A DNA stretch of 64,000 nucleotides from Ceratopteris richardii (Eukaryota; Streptophyta; Polypodiopsida; Polypodiales; Pteridaceae): the NCBI GenBank assembly GCA_020310875.1, contig CM035437.1, forward strand, positions 54,609,156 through 54,673,155, in the 5' to 3' direction. Shown one piece after another: positions 34,004 through 46,641 of the stretch. Every line of letters begins with the position of its first letter. Position 1 is the stretch's first letter. The position numbers were made by a program, and so were the translations under genes. The notes below the pieces were generated by a model. That model had not been told where the DNA came from and searched no databases. It saw only the letters and a program-made list of their open reading frames with translations.

Positions 34004-36003
34004 GTTCCTTCACAGGTTAGAGGCAAGATGGATCCAAAGGCAGAAAGGTGTGTATTTATCGGATATGACAACAATCAAAAGGGTTATAGGTTATACAACC
34101 CTACCAACAAAGGATTCTTGGTAAGCAGAGATGTAGTTTTTGATGAAAACAATTCATGGTATGAAGATTCATGCAGGAAGATCAATTTACCATACGATCT
34201 TGAAGAAGATTTTCCAAAGCTTGGTAGAGAACAACCAAAGATTGAAGAACAAGACAGCTCAGAGGATGATGAAGAATCTCAGATGGAAAAGATCAAAGCA
34301 TGGAAGTCTAAAGGTAAAGCAAAAGTGCAAGAACTTGGACATGAGGCATAATCATCACATCATGGCCTAAGAAGATCTATGAGGGAAAAGAAAAAACCAG
34401 AAAGGTATGGGTTTGACACCTCATTAGTAACTAAACATTCTATCCACATAGCACAGGACATAAACCAAGAGGAGCCATCATCATTTGAAGAGGCCAAAAC
34501 AAAAATAGAATGGAAGCATGCAATGAAGGAAGAGATTGAAGCACTTGAGGAAACAACACTTGGGATTTGGTGCCCAAGACTTCATCCATGAACGTAATAG
34601 GCTCAAGATGGGTCTATAAACTCAAGAAGAATTCTGATGGTTCCATTAACATGTATAAGGCAAGGCTTGTAGCAAAAGGCTTTGCACAAACTCAGGGAAT
34701 TTATTATGAGGAGACCTTCTCTCCTGTGGCAAAGATGCCTACTATTAGGGTTTTGCTTAGTATTGCCTCTTCCAAGAATTGGAAGATACTTCAACTAGAT
34801 GTAAAGAATGCATTCTTGAATGGTTGGATAACAAAAGAGGCATATATGGCACAACCACCTGGTTTTGAGAATCAAGTTTATCCTCATTATGTGTGTAAAC
34901 TTAACAAAGCATTGTATGGTCTCAAGCAAGCCCCAAGAGCTTGGAATTTCAGACTTGTTTCATTCTTGCAGGACAAAGGCTTTCAAGCAAGCAAGGCAGA
35001 TCCTTCACTCTTTATTAAAAAGAGTAATTCTGAGATCATCTACCTATGTGTATATGTAGATGATATTATATTGACAAGAAATGATGCAGATGATATGAAG
35101 AAGATGAAAGATCAGATGAGAGAAGAGTTCAAGATAAGTGATTTGGGTTCACTTACCTACTTCCTAGGCTTGGAATTTGTCTACAAAGATCATGGTTTGT
35201 TTCTCACTCAAAGAAAGTACATTAAGGACATGTTGGCAAAATTCAAGATGCAAGATTGTAAGATTGCAGGTACTCCAATGGAGGTCAATCACAAATTGAG
35301 CTTACATGAAGGTGAACTCATAGAGGACATCACATCATATCAAAGTCTAGTGGGTAGTCTCAACTATGCCACATTGACAAGAGTAGATATATGTTACAGT
35401 GTGAGTGTGCTAAGTCAATTTATGCACACACCAAGGAAACCACACATGGATGCTGCCAAAAGGATTCTCAAGTATCTCAAAGGAACCATAAATGAAGGAC
35501 TTTATTATCCTTATGTATCTAATTTAGGTTTGAAGCTATTTTCTGATGCAGATTGGGATGGCTCCAAGGAAGATAGAAGGAGCACTTCAGGTTATCTTAC
35601 CTTTGCAGGTTCAAAGCTTATTTCATGGTCATCCAAGAAGCAACCCACAGTTGTTCTCCCTTCTACTGAAGCTGAATACAGAGGTCTTGCCATAGCTACA
35701 CAAGAAGCTATGTGGATGAAGACATTATTCAAAGATCTTGGATTGGAGTTTGGAACTCCAACTATTTATGGTGACAATATGAGTTCTATTTATTTGGCTG
35801 CTAATCCTATTTTTCATGCAAGGACTAAACATATTGAAGTTCATTATCACTATGTAAGAGAGAAGGTTCTAAGAAAAGAGATTCAAATATCATATATGTC
35901 CACTCATCAACAATGTGCAGATATTCTAACCAAAGCATTGAATGGTACAAAGCTTTGCAAATTCAAGGCTATGATTGGTTTACAGGTAATCTTGGAAGAT
36001 TGA
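34004..36003 (+). pseudogene. Copia F copy 1 integrase C-terminus, RT and RNase H
   Basis: The frame resumes after the insertion (MDPKAERCVFIGY) to a TAA near 34349, then shifts before the RT. 34567-36003 is an uninterrupted 478-codon frame. The RT holds [33 protein letters not shown] and the catalytic CVYVDDIIL. RNase H holds FSDADWDG, RRSTSGY, STEAEYRG, YGDNMSSI and HARTKHIEVHYHYVREKV. Some residues differ from copy 2 (DADWDG against DADWAG). The domain looks catalytically complete but is cut off from the upstream polyprotein. Confidence 0.92.
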
Positions 36004-36035
36004 AGAACTCAAGCATACTTGGCTTGAGGGGGAGC

Positions 36036-37299
36036 TGTTGGAGCAAATCTATGACAAACCTAAGTATTGGCTTGAGTCCCACAAAGTCATAGAAGAAGCC
36101 TTAAAATGAAGACAATGTAAAGTTCACTTGTGAACTACCTCTTGTAACTTTTGAAGACTTTACTTAATATAAAAGTGAAAGAATCTTAAGTGGTTGAGTC
36201 CACTTGATCAAAAAGGGAAAGAGGAGCCACGAATTCATGATTTCTGGTAGATAGAGAATCAAATCAATCACTAATTGATTGGAGAGTGATTGAGGGGAGT
36301 TAGCTTCCCAAGATCAACTATAAATACATGGTAGTCTTAGTCGTGGTTATGTGAAGACCTCCAAGAGCTGAGCTTTATGCCGTATCAAGGTGTGATTACA
36401 AGGCACACATATGTATCAGTAAGTCCATTGTATTGTAAAATCAATATACTTTCATTTTCATGATCATTTGAGTTCATATTCCCACGTTCTTGTGAAGTGT
36501 ACTACTCACTTCCATATCTCTCAGTTTTCTCAGTCAGATTGCAGAGATGGTTTCTCTGATCTTGGTGCAACATTTTCAGTGATTAATCTTGGTAACGTTA
36601 GCTCTATAAGTCTAGTATATGCTCAAAAATTTTCATTTTATTTGGGTGTGATAATATTCAGTTATGTTCAGTTGAAGTCAACCCTGTCTGTTCATTTTCA
36701 CTTCTCTGTCAGGTACCCGACTTTTTTACTCATCTTGTCAGAGTTGTTTCTCAGTGTGTACTTACCCAAATTCAATGATTTAAAGCTTTTTTACTTGAGC
36801 ATACCTTCTAGTATAAGCATACAAATTTTCATAATAATTAAATTCTTAAATTATGAGTTATGTTCTTTTTTCTACTCACTAGTCTCATTACTGTAGCAGC
36901 CCGTGAAAAGTGGGATGATGTCATCACTTGTTAAACATCATTCTCAGTGTGTGGTTCATTATTTATGATGAGATTACTCTTGAAAGTTAGCTCTTTAAGT
37001 TAACTAGACTTCCTCAAGAGGAATTAAGCTAATTGCTGCTGTGCTGAGAGAAGTATGCGAAACACTGGATAGGTGTATGAACCAAAATAACAAGTTCTTC
37101 ACCTCTGAGCTAACTCCAACTTATGTGTTTTGATCTATCTTTTTGAGAGTAATCCTCCAAGGTACATAGGGTGTCTAATACATCCATTGGAAAGCTAAAA
37201 GGGCCCACCATATACTCGTAGAGTTCATTTGGCTGGTGTAGATCAAGGATTTTGCAACGCCTCTTCATCTTCAAGCACGTACCTATTCATCTCTTCTCA
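36036..37299 (+). repeat. Copia F LTR 2 (shared middle LTR)
   Basis: TTGAGGGGGAG precedes it. It starts TGTTGGAGCAAATC and ends CTCTTCTCA. TATAAATA lies at 36319-36326. It serves both as the 3' LTR of copy 1 and as the 5' LTR of copy 2. Confidence 0.93.
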
Positions 37300-37330
37300 G
37301 TTGTATCAGAGCAAGGATGGCAGATGGATT
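37300..37330 (+). pseudogene. Copia F copy 2 primer site and first gag codons
   Basis: GTTGTATCAGAG (primer site with one change) and ATGGCAGATGGATT match the start of copy 1 gag. Element G begins at the next base. The gag continues at 43250 after a deletion of about 57 bases relative to copy 1. Confidence 0.9.
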
Positions 37331-38827
37331 TGTTGGAAGTGAGGTAGGCCCTTAGGCTCATGTCACAGGTCCATGGTTCCATAGGTCCAGTATATACAAC
37401 ATTAATACCAGCAATCTTCCATATTGACAAAACATGAACATACCACAACTTAATCATACAAATGATGAGACAAAGATAGAGAAAGAATAGACGTCATGTG
37501 TAAGGTGTTACGTAAGCCAGCGCTTACTCATAGTATCATATATACCAATGTTCAATGTACAATGTGGGAGCATATCTCTCAACCACTCTATGTGATGAGA
37601 AATGGATGAATGAGTGAATGTACAATGTAACAAACATATTCAGATGTATGGGCAGTAATATGAATATACATGAGATGTGTGACCTTATAGGTTATAGAAG
37701 AGTGAATATGAGTGAATGAAAGAGGAAGGATCAGTGTGAACAGAAATCCTCAAACTCATGTGAACACACCTTCTCAAACACCTCATAAAAATATGCATAA
37801 AGCATATACGTACTGTTTCTCTTGTACCTATGCCGAATAGGACTCCTCCTGATATGAACGCCACAGCCTCCATAAACTTCAAGTAGTACCTGTGTGCATA
37901 AAGAGAATATGTACCTGAATACTTTAACATAAGATGTGAATCTTATGTTAAACTCCATCTAATGTCTTTGAAGTAGCCCGATATCTTCTTGTAGAAGACA
38001 ATCTTCAACCTAATATCTTCCTGTAGAAGATAATCTTCAAAATCATGTAGATGGTCCCATCCAATGTCTTTGAAGTAGCCAGACATCTTCTTGTAGAAGA
38101 TAATCTTCAACCTAACATCTTCTTGTAGAAGATGATCTTCAAATACATCATGTAGATGGGCGATCCTCACCATCAAGCTGCTAATGACCAAGTCTTCTTG
38201 CCATGAACAAGAGATAACCTCCTCTCCATGAGCTAGAGTGTTAGCACACCCTTCATCTTCTCCAAGAAGAATCACCAAGAAGAACTCCATAGCTGCTCCT
38301 CAACATGCTTCAAGTTAGCACCATGGTTGCCCCATGTGCTAGAAGAAACACCACCTCTACTGAGGTCCAAGCTCTAAAAAGCTTGTGTTGATCCTAGGTG
38401 AAGGATGAAAGATAATGAGGCCAATACTCTTTATATAGTTTTGTGAACTCTTGAAAAGCTTATAATAAAGCTTCATAGCGAAAAACAAACGCGATCGCTA
38501 ATTGATCTCCATCCGTTGTTCGATGCTTTTCAGAAAGCGTGTCGCCTGTTTGCGTGGTATTTTTAATATAGAAAAGCTGTATAAAAGCTTATTTTCTGTG
38601 CTGCAGCTCACGGGATTTGATCCCTGGTCACAAGGATGAGAGGTTGACGAAGTAACCACGCTGCCCGTCGTCCTTTCTTGTACAAGGAGTGAAGAGGGAC
38701 TGTAAACATTCTGTGCGCGCCCGTTTCCTTTAAGAAGGACTAAGAGTGAGCTCTTATAAATGGAGTACAATTTGACCAAAATGAATTATTGAGACATTGT
38801 TTGACCAATAGGATATTGATTCCAACA
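37331..38827 (-). repeat. element G 3' LTR (left copy)
   Basis: 1497 bp with perfect 8-base terminal inverted repeats. At 37960-38155 it holds four or five TTCTTGTAGAAGA/GATCTTC palindromic motifs in two larger repeats. At 38601-38670 it holds a tRNA-like segment. Confidence 0.9.
38601..38670 (-). ncRNA. tRNA/SINE-like segment within G LTR (left)
   Basis: On the minus strand GGGCAGCGTGGTTAC resembles a Pol III A box. About 35 bases on, GGGATCAAATCCC forms a 3+7+3 or 5-bp T-arm-like hairpin that fits a B box. This is the layout of a tRNA-derived SINE head. No complete cloverleaf is evident, so it is a relic or a mimic, not a tRNA gene. The same segment is in the right LTR. Confidence 0.45.
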
Positions 38828-41767
38828 ATCCCCCCTGCAATGTCATATTGGTACAATCTGGACTGGATCTGCAAACTGTCACAAGCTGCAAACTATCACA
38901 AGCTTCAAGCTTGTACTTCGAACACTTCAGAACTTGTTCTTCAAAAGTCTTCTTCAAAACTGAATTTGACTTTCCTTCAAAAAACTTGAACTTGCTGAAT
39001 ATGAACCATAATACTTGAGAAAATATGCAAACTAGATATCCAATAGTGTACACATCAAACAACCATTGCTTGACAAATGTAGCATGAAGTGTCTCTACAC
39101 CTGCTATCTCCTGTCTTCAAAAACCTGAAAACATACACTAGGATCCATATATTTGCATTTACCTTCCAAAAGGATTTCTCAACGTACTTCTGCTGTGTCA
39201 TGTAAATACACTAAAAATCAAGAACTGAATCCTGGAACATGTGACTGTCAACTCACAACTTAGTGTATTATGAACACTGCTGGTTCATCTCTGACTGTAC
39301 TCAAGTCAATATGAGTCAAAAAATCTATGATGTCATCATGTCTTCATCCTTTAAATCCTTCATACCTCTTTCCTTCAGAACTTGGTATAAACATATATGT
39401 GCGCACTTCTGAAATAAACCTTTTTGAAATATCAAGCTTCTCTTCAATAGAACTTTGGAACCTTCTCCTGAACAGGAACATCCTAACAGGAACTTTCTCC
39501 AAACATTCTTCTTCTTCCTTCTTTTTACAAAGCTGGAACATAATGAGAACCTGACAAAGGAAATATAGGAATACCTGAAATAGGAATACCTGTAGGTATG
39601 AATCTGCGTTCTTTCACATATGGCTTGAAAATAAATCTTCATGTTTCATCACCCCCTGGATGACTTAACACTAGTATCCAGTATTCTTCAAATATATCAG
39701 ACTTTATGAAATGTGGAACGTCTTCCTTCTTTCAATAAATCTGATCTTTAGTGATCAATACTTGTATCTGAAACAAAAGTTTTAGGATCCAAGTAACATA
39801 ACAAGTATCTTCTTTTTCTCTGCAACACAAATCTGATAGAATCTGAATCTTTGACTTACTTCTTCGAATGCTAAGAACCTTACCAAACAAAGGATAGACA
39901 ACTGACTCATAAATGTTCAAGATGATACAAGATCATACAAGATCAATGATCTCTCCTGTGTAGAATCTGCTCTTATCAAACCTTCGTGTCTGAATGTTTG
40001 ATTTGCTACCTGAATGTCTCCAAGTGTCCATGCTTCTCAAAAAGTTGTAAAACTTTTCTTCAAACAAATCCTTTAAGGAATCTGAAATTCCTACTTGAAC
40101 CATAAGTGGACAAACTTCTCACCTTGAGAACTCCAAAAGCTGCAAGTTGATACTTCATAACTTTCATATTTTACCCGGGTGAAATGTGACAGTACCTGCT
40201 TGACTTTCTTTTGGCTAACTCCACTTCTCAATCAAGTGATAGGATATGATGGAACACCTTTTGGAATACAAACATGTATCCAAAAATCTAGACAATCATA
40301 AAAAGTAGATTCTTCAACTGACTGGTACATCAAGTCTGAATTTTCTGAAGTTTTCTGAAAATATTGAATATGAGGTAACCTTTTCCAAACATAAAACCTC
40401 AACCCAAGTCTTCAACATCTGCTACAAAAAAACTCTTTTACCTCAAGAGTTTAGATAAAGAAGAAATATACTTCTCTGCAACTTGTCATATACCAAGTAG
40501 CTCTGTATTGACACTCCAAGAATTCTTTGAGGGAACATATAAGCTGCCTGCTTAAAAGCTTCAACTAAAGCATAACTCATACATATATGAGTTAAAACAT
40601 ATATCTGCTGCTTTTCTTTCTCTCAATGCAATTCTTTGTCAAATCTACTAAATCATGACCAAGTGTAATGCAAAACAAGAAACTGCTTCTTCTTTAAACA
40701 AGATGTTCTCGTAGACTTGTCTTTGGATGTAGAGGATAAAATAGGAAAAGTATATGGAAAATATATGAGAAAAGGAAGCCTTACTTTTCTTTTGGAAATG
40801 ATGGACTTTCTTTTTCTACATCTTTCTTCCACCTGATGATGATGTTGACATCTTCAAACTTCTCTTCCATACCTTTTGTTTTCTTCATCTTGAATGCAAA
40901 CACTCTTGACCTCTTCAAATGAACTTTTCTCTTCCTCTAGTGCTAAGAGTAAGAGATAAAACAAACATGGTATACAAATGGAAGTGAATATAGAAACATG
41001 TTTTATCATCTCCTCATATCTTTGAATCAAAATTCTACTTTAAATGTCTGAAATGACTAAATTCACCAATCGTTGTCTGAATGATGAATTGCCCTTCTAG
41101 AGTTACCTTCTCTAGATACATTTGTACCTTGATATCCAACCAACTTACAACAGAAAATTGGCTGAAAAAACTCATCTCATCTCTGCACTTGTCTTCTTAG
41201 ATGAACTTTCTTGCCATGAAAGAGATCTCTCAAAACTTTCTAGAAAAACCTCTAGATACCTGTTTTGATGTAGCCTTTAACTTTCAAATAATGATAGTGT
41301 ATAAAAGTACTCCTTGAATTTCTTCAAATCTCTTCATAACTGCTCTTCTAAGATATGACCTGCAAATGATAATCTGATAGTAGAAACTGATACCTGTGAT
41401 TTGATGTTGATATGATTCCTTCATCTTCTCTAAACCATTGTTCTTCCTTGAATTTGAAGTAGTCTTCTCTTCATCAAGTCTGGGTCTTCAAACAATAGTT
41501 TTGTAAAGTATTTGCATACTCTTCAAAAATATTCTGCTGCTAACAGATCATCAACTTCATACTCCACACTGATGAATGTAACTGAAGTGTCTAATTCTCA
41601 AATCTCTACTCATCTAGATTAAGTGTGTATGTCAAATGTTAGAAGATGCTTTCAAATCATATGTTGTAAATCTGGAATTCTGGGAACCTGAGATATGAAT
41701 GAGCCTTAATGAATTGATGCCAAAGATCTAAAGTTCTGAAACAAAACCTTAGTACTCTGATACCAAA
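38828..41767 (-). other. element G interior, non-coding
   Basis: It runs from the G-run tract (38828-38838) to the primer site complement CTCTGATACCA at 41755-41765. The plus strand is rich in CTTC/TCTTCA, the minus in GAAG. The longest minus-strand frames (38754-39062, 39325-39642) show no gag, protease or RT motif. Confidence 0.75.
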
Positions 41768-43249
41768 TGTTGGAAGTGAGGTAGGCCCTTAGGCTCATGT
41801 CACAGGTCCATGGTTCCATAGGTCCAGTATATACAACATTAATACCAACAATCTTCCATATTGACAAAACATGAACATACCACAACTTAATCATACAAAT
41901 GATGAGACAAAGATAGAGAAAGAATAGACGTCATGTGTAAGGTGTTACGTAAGCCAACGCTTACTCATAGTATCATATATACCAATGTTCAATTTACAAT
42001 GTGGGAGCATATCTCTAAACCACTCTATGTGATGAGAAATGGATGAATGAGTGAATGTACAATGTAACAAACATATTCAGATGTATGGGCAGTAATCTGA
42101 ATATACATGAGATGTGTGACCTTATAGGTTATAGAAGAGTGAATATGAGTGAATGAAAGAGGAAGGATCAGTGTGAACAGAAATCCTCAAACTCATGTGA
42201 ACACACCTTCTCAAACACCTCATAAAAATATGCATAAAGCATATACGTACTGTTTCTCTTGTACCTATGCCGAATAGGACTCCTCCTGATATGAATGCCA
42301 CAGCCTCCATAAACTTCAAGTAGTACCTGTGTGCATAAAGAGAATATGTACCTGAATACTTTAACATAAGATGTGAATCTTATGTTAAACTCCATCTAAT
42401 GTCTTTGAAGTAGCCCGATATCTTCTTGTAGAAGACAATCTTCAACCTAATATCTTCCTCTAGAAGATAATCTTCAAAATCATGTAGATGGTCCCATCCG
42501 ATGTCTTTGAAGTAGCCAGACATCTTCTTGTAGAAGATAATCTTCAACCTAACATCTTCTTGTAGAAGATGATCTTCAAATACATCATGTAGATGGGCGA
42601 TCCTCACCATCAAGCTGCTAATGACCAAGTCTTCTTGCCATGAACAAGAGATAACCTCCTCTCCATGAGCTAGAGTGTTAGCACACCCTTCATCTTCTCC
42701 AAGAAGAATCACCAAGAAGAACTCCATAGCTGCTCCTCAACATGCTTCAAGTTAGCACCATGGCTGCCCCATGTGCTAGAAGAAACACCACCTCTACTGA
42801 GGTCCAAGCTCTAAAAAGCTTGTGTTGATCCTAGGTGAAGGATGAAAGATAATGAGGCCAATACTCTTTATATAGTTTTGTGAACTCTTGAAAAGCTTAT
42901 AATAAAGCTTCATAGCGAAAAACAAACGCGATCGCTAATTGATCTCCATCCGTTGTTCGATGCTTTTCAGAAAGCGTGTCGCCTGTTTGCGTGGTATTTT
43001 TAATATAGAAAAGCTGTATAAAAGCTTATTTTCTGTGTTGCAGCTCACGGGATTTGATCCCTGGTCGCAAGGATGAGAGGTTGACGAAGTAACCACGCTG
43101 CCCGTCGTCCTTTCTTGTACAAGGAGTGAAGAGGGACTGTAAACATTCTGTGCGCGCCCGTTTCCTTTAAGAAGGACTAAGAGTGAGCTCTTATAAATGG
43201 AGTACAATTTGACCAAAAAGAATTATTGAGACATTGTTTGACCAATAGG
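41768..43249 (-). repeat. element G 5' LTR (right copy, end truncated)
   Basis: It matches 37331-38812 nearly base for base, then stops at GACCAATAGG and passes directly into F gag (AATGGAAGC). Confidence 0.92.
43038..43107 (-). ncRNA. tRNA/SINE-like segment within G LTR (right)
   Basis: This is the second copy of the A-box and B-box-like segment, with two base changes (CTGCAG to TTGCAG and GTCACAAG to GTCGCAAG). The T-arm-like hairpin is unchanged. Confidence 0.45.
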
Positions 43250-44640
43250 AATGGAAGCTTATCTCCAAGGTAGAAGTTTATATGGTTATGTGGCTGGAGA
43301 TGAAGTTATGCCAAGTTTCAGGAACAAAAGTCAACCAACACAAGAAGAGCAAGAAAGGTTGAGCACATGGTGCTCCAAGGATGCACTTGCAAGGTCTTAT
43401 CTCCTCAAGTCTATCTCAGATTTTTTGTTGCCTCACATTAGAAGTTGTAATACATCTCACGAAGTATGGGATGCACTTGAAGCTTTCTTCTCTTCAAGTA
43501 CCAAAGCTAGGAAGCATCAACTATGGCTGGATTTCACAACTCTCAAGAAGGCCCCCAAACAAAATGTGACTGATTTTGTCACAAAGCTCAAGGACATAGC
43601 AGATCAGTTGGGAAGCATTGGAGAGGTAATAGATGAAGAGCAAATTGTCAGGCAGGTCATCAATGGCTTGAAGGCAGATGACTACTTACTCAAGAAGCAA
43701 AGCTTATCAAAAATGAAGAAAGCTATAAAGGTAATCAATCTTCAGCTTTATACACTGATAAAAGCAAGTCCAAAGATAACAAAGGAAAGTCAAAGAAAGT
43801 GGATGATGAAGCAGGAACATATCAAGCTAACTATGCAGGTAGAGGAAGACATGGCAGAGGTAGAGGAAGAGGAGGTAGACAAGGCAGGGGGAGATCCCAA
43901 GTCTCCAACCCATGTTCTATTTGTGGATTAACTAATCATACAACTGAAAATTGCTTTAGGAATTCCAAGAATCAAAGAGGAAGAGGATACAATAGAGGAA
44001 GTTATGGCTACTCAAGAGGAAGGTTCAACAATTATCATGGCAACTACAACAACTACAATCATTCAAACTATCAAGGAGGCTACAAAGGAAGGAGAGACTT
44101 CAATAACTACACAGAAGACTCAAACAAAGAGGATTCATTATTGATCATGAACATGGCTATGCCACAAGGTAAATCTGATGAGCATGTTTTCTACATAGAT
44201 TCAGGTTGTTCAAATCATGTGGCAGGAAATGTGGCACTCCTATCAAATTTAGAAGATCCAAAGCATGAGGTACAAACAGGAGATGATACAAGACATCTTG
44301 TGGAGAAAATAGGCAATGTCAAAGCACCTGATGGACACATCAACCTACTTAGTAAGGTACTCTATGTCCCTACCATTACAAAGAATTTGATAAGTGTTGG
44401 GCAAATAGTAGAGAAAGGGTTGCAAGTCAGGTTCACAAAGACAGGAGCATTTGTTGAAGATCCAAGTCAAGGATTCAGAAGAATTGCAAAAGGTGAAAAG
44501 ACAGGTAGATTGTCACATTTGAATTACAAGACACTAGAAACATTGCTCTCTTTAATTATGGTAGTAAGAGACTCACAGAATTGGAAGTGTGGCACAAAAG
44601 GTTAGCACATATTGGTGAAAGGTCATTAATGTAAATTTGC
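43250..44640 (+). pseudogene. Copia F copy 2 gag and protease
   Basis: The gag resumes at MEAYLQGRSLYGYVAGDE, with Tyr where copy 1 has a stop. A deletion of about 100 bases near 43675 relative to copy 1 shifts the frame, so the zinc knuckle (CSICGLTNHTTENC) and protease (YIDSGCSNHV) are read in the frame of 43799-44605. A further shift near 44510 and a TAA near 44632 separate it from the integrase. Confidence 0.9.
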
Positions 44641-45617
44641 AGGGACCAAAGTGTACTTGGATTGCCTAACTTGTTAAAACAACATATGATTTATAAGTGT
44701 AGTGCATGTCAATTTGGAAAGTCTCACAGGTTACCATTCATGAAGAAAGGTTATATGAATGGAGATCTCTTGGAGTTGGTTCATACACATGTATGGGGAC
44801 CTAGCAAGGAAGCTTCAATATCTGGATCAAGGTATTATGTCTTGTTTATTGATGATTGCAGCAGATGGACTATCCTATTCTTTCTGAAACACAAAGATGA
44901 AGTTTTTTCATGTTTCAAAAGATATTTGGCTCTTGTGGAGAATCGAACAGGTAAATCACTAAAAGGGCTAAGGTCAGATGGAGGAGGAGAATACTTCTCC
45001 CATGAGTTTGATTCTTTTCTTCAAGAAAGAGGAATCAAAAGAGAGGTAACTACAAGGTACACTCCCGTGCAAAATGGAGTGGCAGAAAGGAGGAATAGGA
45101 AAATTGTTGAAGCTGCAAAGTCCATGTTAAATGAAAAGCATTTACCTAATTATCTATGGGCTGAGGTTGTATCTACAACCACTTACTTGATTAACAGGTT
45201 GCCTTCAAAATCCCTTGATGGGATGACTCCATATGAGGCTTGGAATGGAAGAAGACCAAGCTTAGATCATTGTAAAATTTTTGGATGTATTGCTTTTGCT
45301 CATGTTCCTTCACAGGTTAGAGGCAAGATGGATCCAAAGGCAGAAAGGTGTGTATTTATCCGATATGACAACAATCAAAAGGGTTATAGGTTATGCAACC
45401 CTACCAACAAAGGATTCTTGGTAAGCAAAGACGTAGTTTTTGATGAAAACAATTCATGGTATGAAGATTCATGCAGGAAGATCAATTTACCATCCTATCT
45501 TGAAGAAGATTTTCCAAAGCTTGGTAGAGAAAAACCAAAATTGAAGAACAAGACACCTCAGAGGATGATGAAGAATCTCAGATGGAAAAGATCAAAGCAT
45601 GGAAGTCTAAAGGTAAA
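44641..45617 (+). pseudogene. Copia F copy 2 integrase
   Basis: The frame from 44662 keeps CSACQFGKSH. The first catalytic Asp is lost: HTHVWGPS where copy 1 has HIDVWGPS. Asp in RSDGGGEY remains. The third site reads NGVAERRNRK with Glu kept. The C-terminal part (RGKMDPKAERCVFI) is uninterrupted here, giving the empty-site reference for the insertion at 30516. A frameshift near 45540 and a TGA near 45618 end the frame. Confidence 0.9.
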
Positions 45618-46410
45618 TGAAAATTGCAGGAGCTTGGTCATGAGGCAGAATCATCACATCATGGCCTAAGAAGATCTATGAGGGAAAAGAAAAAACCAGA
45701 AAGGTATGGGTTTGACACCTCATTAGTAACTAAACATTCTATCTACATAGCACAGGACATAAACCAAGAGGAGCCATTGTCATTTGAAGAGGCCAAAGCA
45801 AAAACAGAATGGAAGCATGCAATGAAGGAAGAGATTGAAGCACTTGAGGAAAACAACACTTGGGATTTGGTGCCCAAGACTTCATCCATGAAGGTAATAG
45901 GCTCAAGATGGGTCTATAAACTCAAGAAGAATTCTGATGGTTCCATTAACAAGTATAAGGCAAGTCTTGTAGCAAAAGGCTTTGCACAAACTCAGGGAAT
46001 TCATTATGAGGAGACCTTCTCTCCTGTGGCAAAGATGCCTACTATTAGGGTTTTGCTTAGTATTGCCTCTTCCAAGAATTGGAAGATACTTCAACTAGAT
46101 GTAAAGAATGCATTCTTGAATGATTGGATAACAAAAGAGGTATATATGGCACAACAACCTGGTTTTGAGAATCAAGTTTATCCTGATTATGTGTGTAAAC
46201 TTAACAAACCATTGTATGGTTTCAAGCAAGCCCCAAGAGCTTGGAATTTTAGATTCGTTTCATTCTTGTAGGACAAAGACTTTCAACCAAGCAAGGGAGA
46301 TCCTTCACTCTTTATTAAAAAGACTAATTCTGAGATCATCTACCTATGTGTATATGTAGATGATATTATATTGAAAGGAAATGATGCAGATGGTGTGAAG
46401 AAGATGAAAG
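45618..46410 (+). pseudogene. Copia F copy 2 RT, first part
   Basis: The frame 45624-46271 reads NNTWDLVPK, WVYKLKKNSDGSINKYKASLVAKG and LDVKNAFLND, then stops at TAG 46269-46271. Beyond it CVYVDDIILK holds the YVDD active site. The frame is interrupted at 46411 by a solo LTR. Confidence 0.9.
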
Positions 46411-46641
46411 TGTTGGAGATAGATGTCTGCGGAAGCACGCGAACAACACAAGGAAGAAGAAGAAGCTTGGAGCACAAACACACAATACTGAATGTATTAC
46501 TAGAGAATGTACAAAGATGAGTAGCCCATTAGGGCAATAGGCGTATATACAAGCCGGGGGAAAAAAACCTCCTAAAGAGGGAAAAAGGTGCCCCGGCGGT
46601 CCTAGAGTGTTCACACACATCACTACCTAGATATATCAACA
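46411..46641 (-). mobile_element. solo LTR of the Copia A/D family (minus strand)
   Basis: This 231-bp insertion is flanked by GAAAG at 46406-46410 and 46642-46646. Reverse-complemented it starts TGTTGATATATCTAGG and ends CTCCAACA, matching the Copia D LTR. No internal sequence is present, the usual result of LTR-LTR recombination. Its clean duplication suggests a fairly recent event, so the family was active after the F array formed or shortly before. Confidence 0.93.

Larger units (their letters stand above)
37331..43249 (-). mobile_element. element G: LARD-like non-coding LTR retrotransposon (minus strand)
   Basis: Two LTRs of about 1.5 kb (37331-38827, 41768-43249) are nearly identical; I count about a dozen differences. 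On the minus strand the primer site TGGTATCAGAG follows the right LTR and a G-run tract (38828-38838) precedes the left one, which fixes the direction. The roughly 2.9-kb interior has no long frame or retroviral motif, as in large retrotransposon derivatives that borrow proteins from others. Ends are TGTTGGAA/TTCCAACA. The last 15 bases or so of the right LTR are deleted along with adjoining F gag. Confidence 0.88.

Noticed and set aside
38601..38670. A true tRNA gene in the G LTR
   Set aside because: Only A-box, B-box and T-arm-like parts are seen; no acceptor stem or complete anticodon arm.
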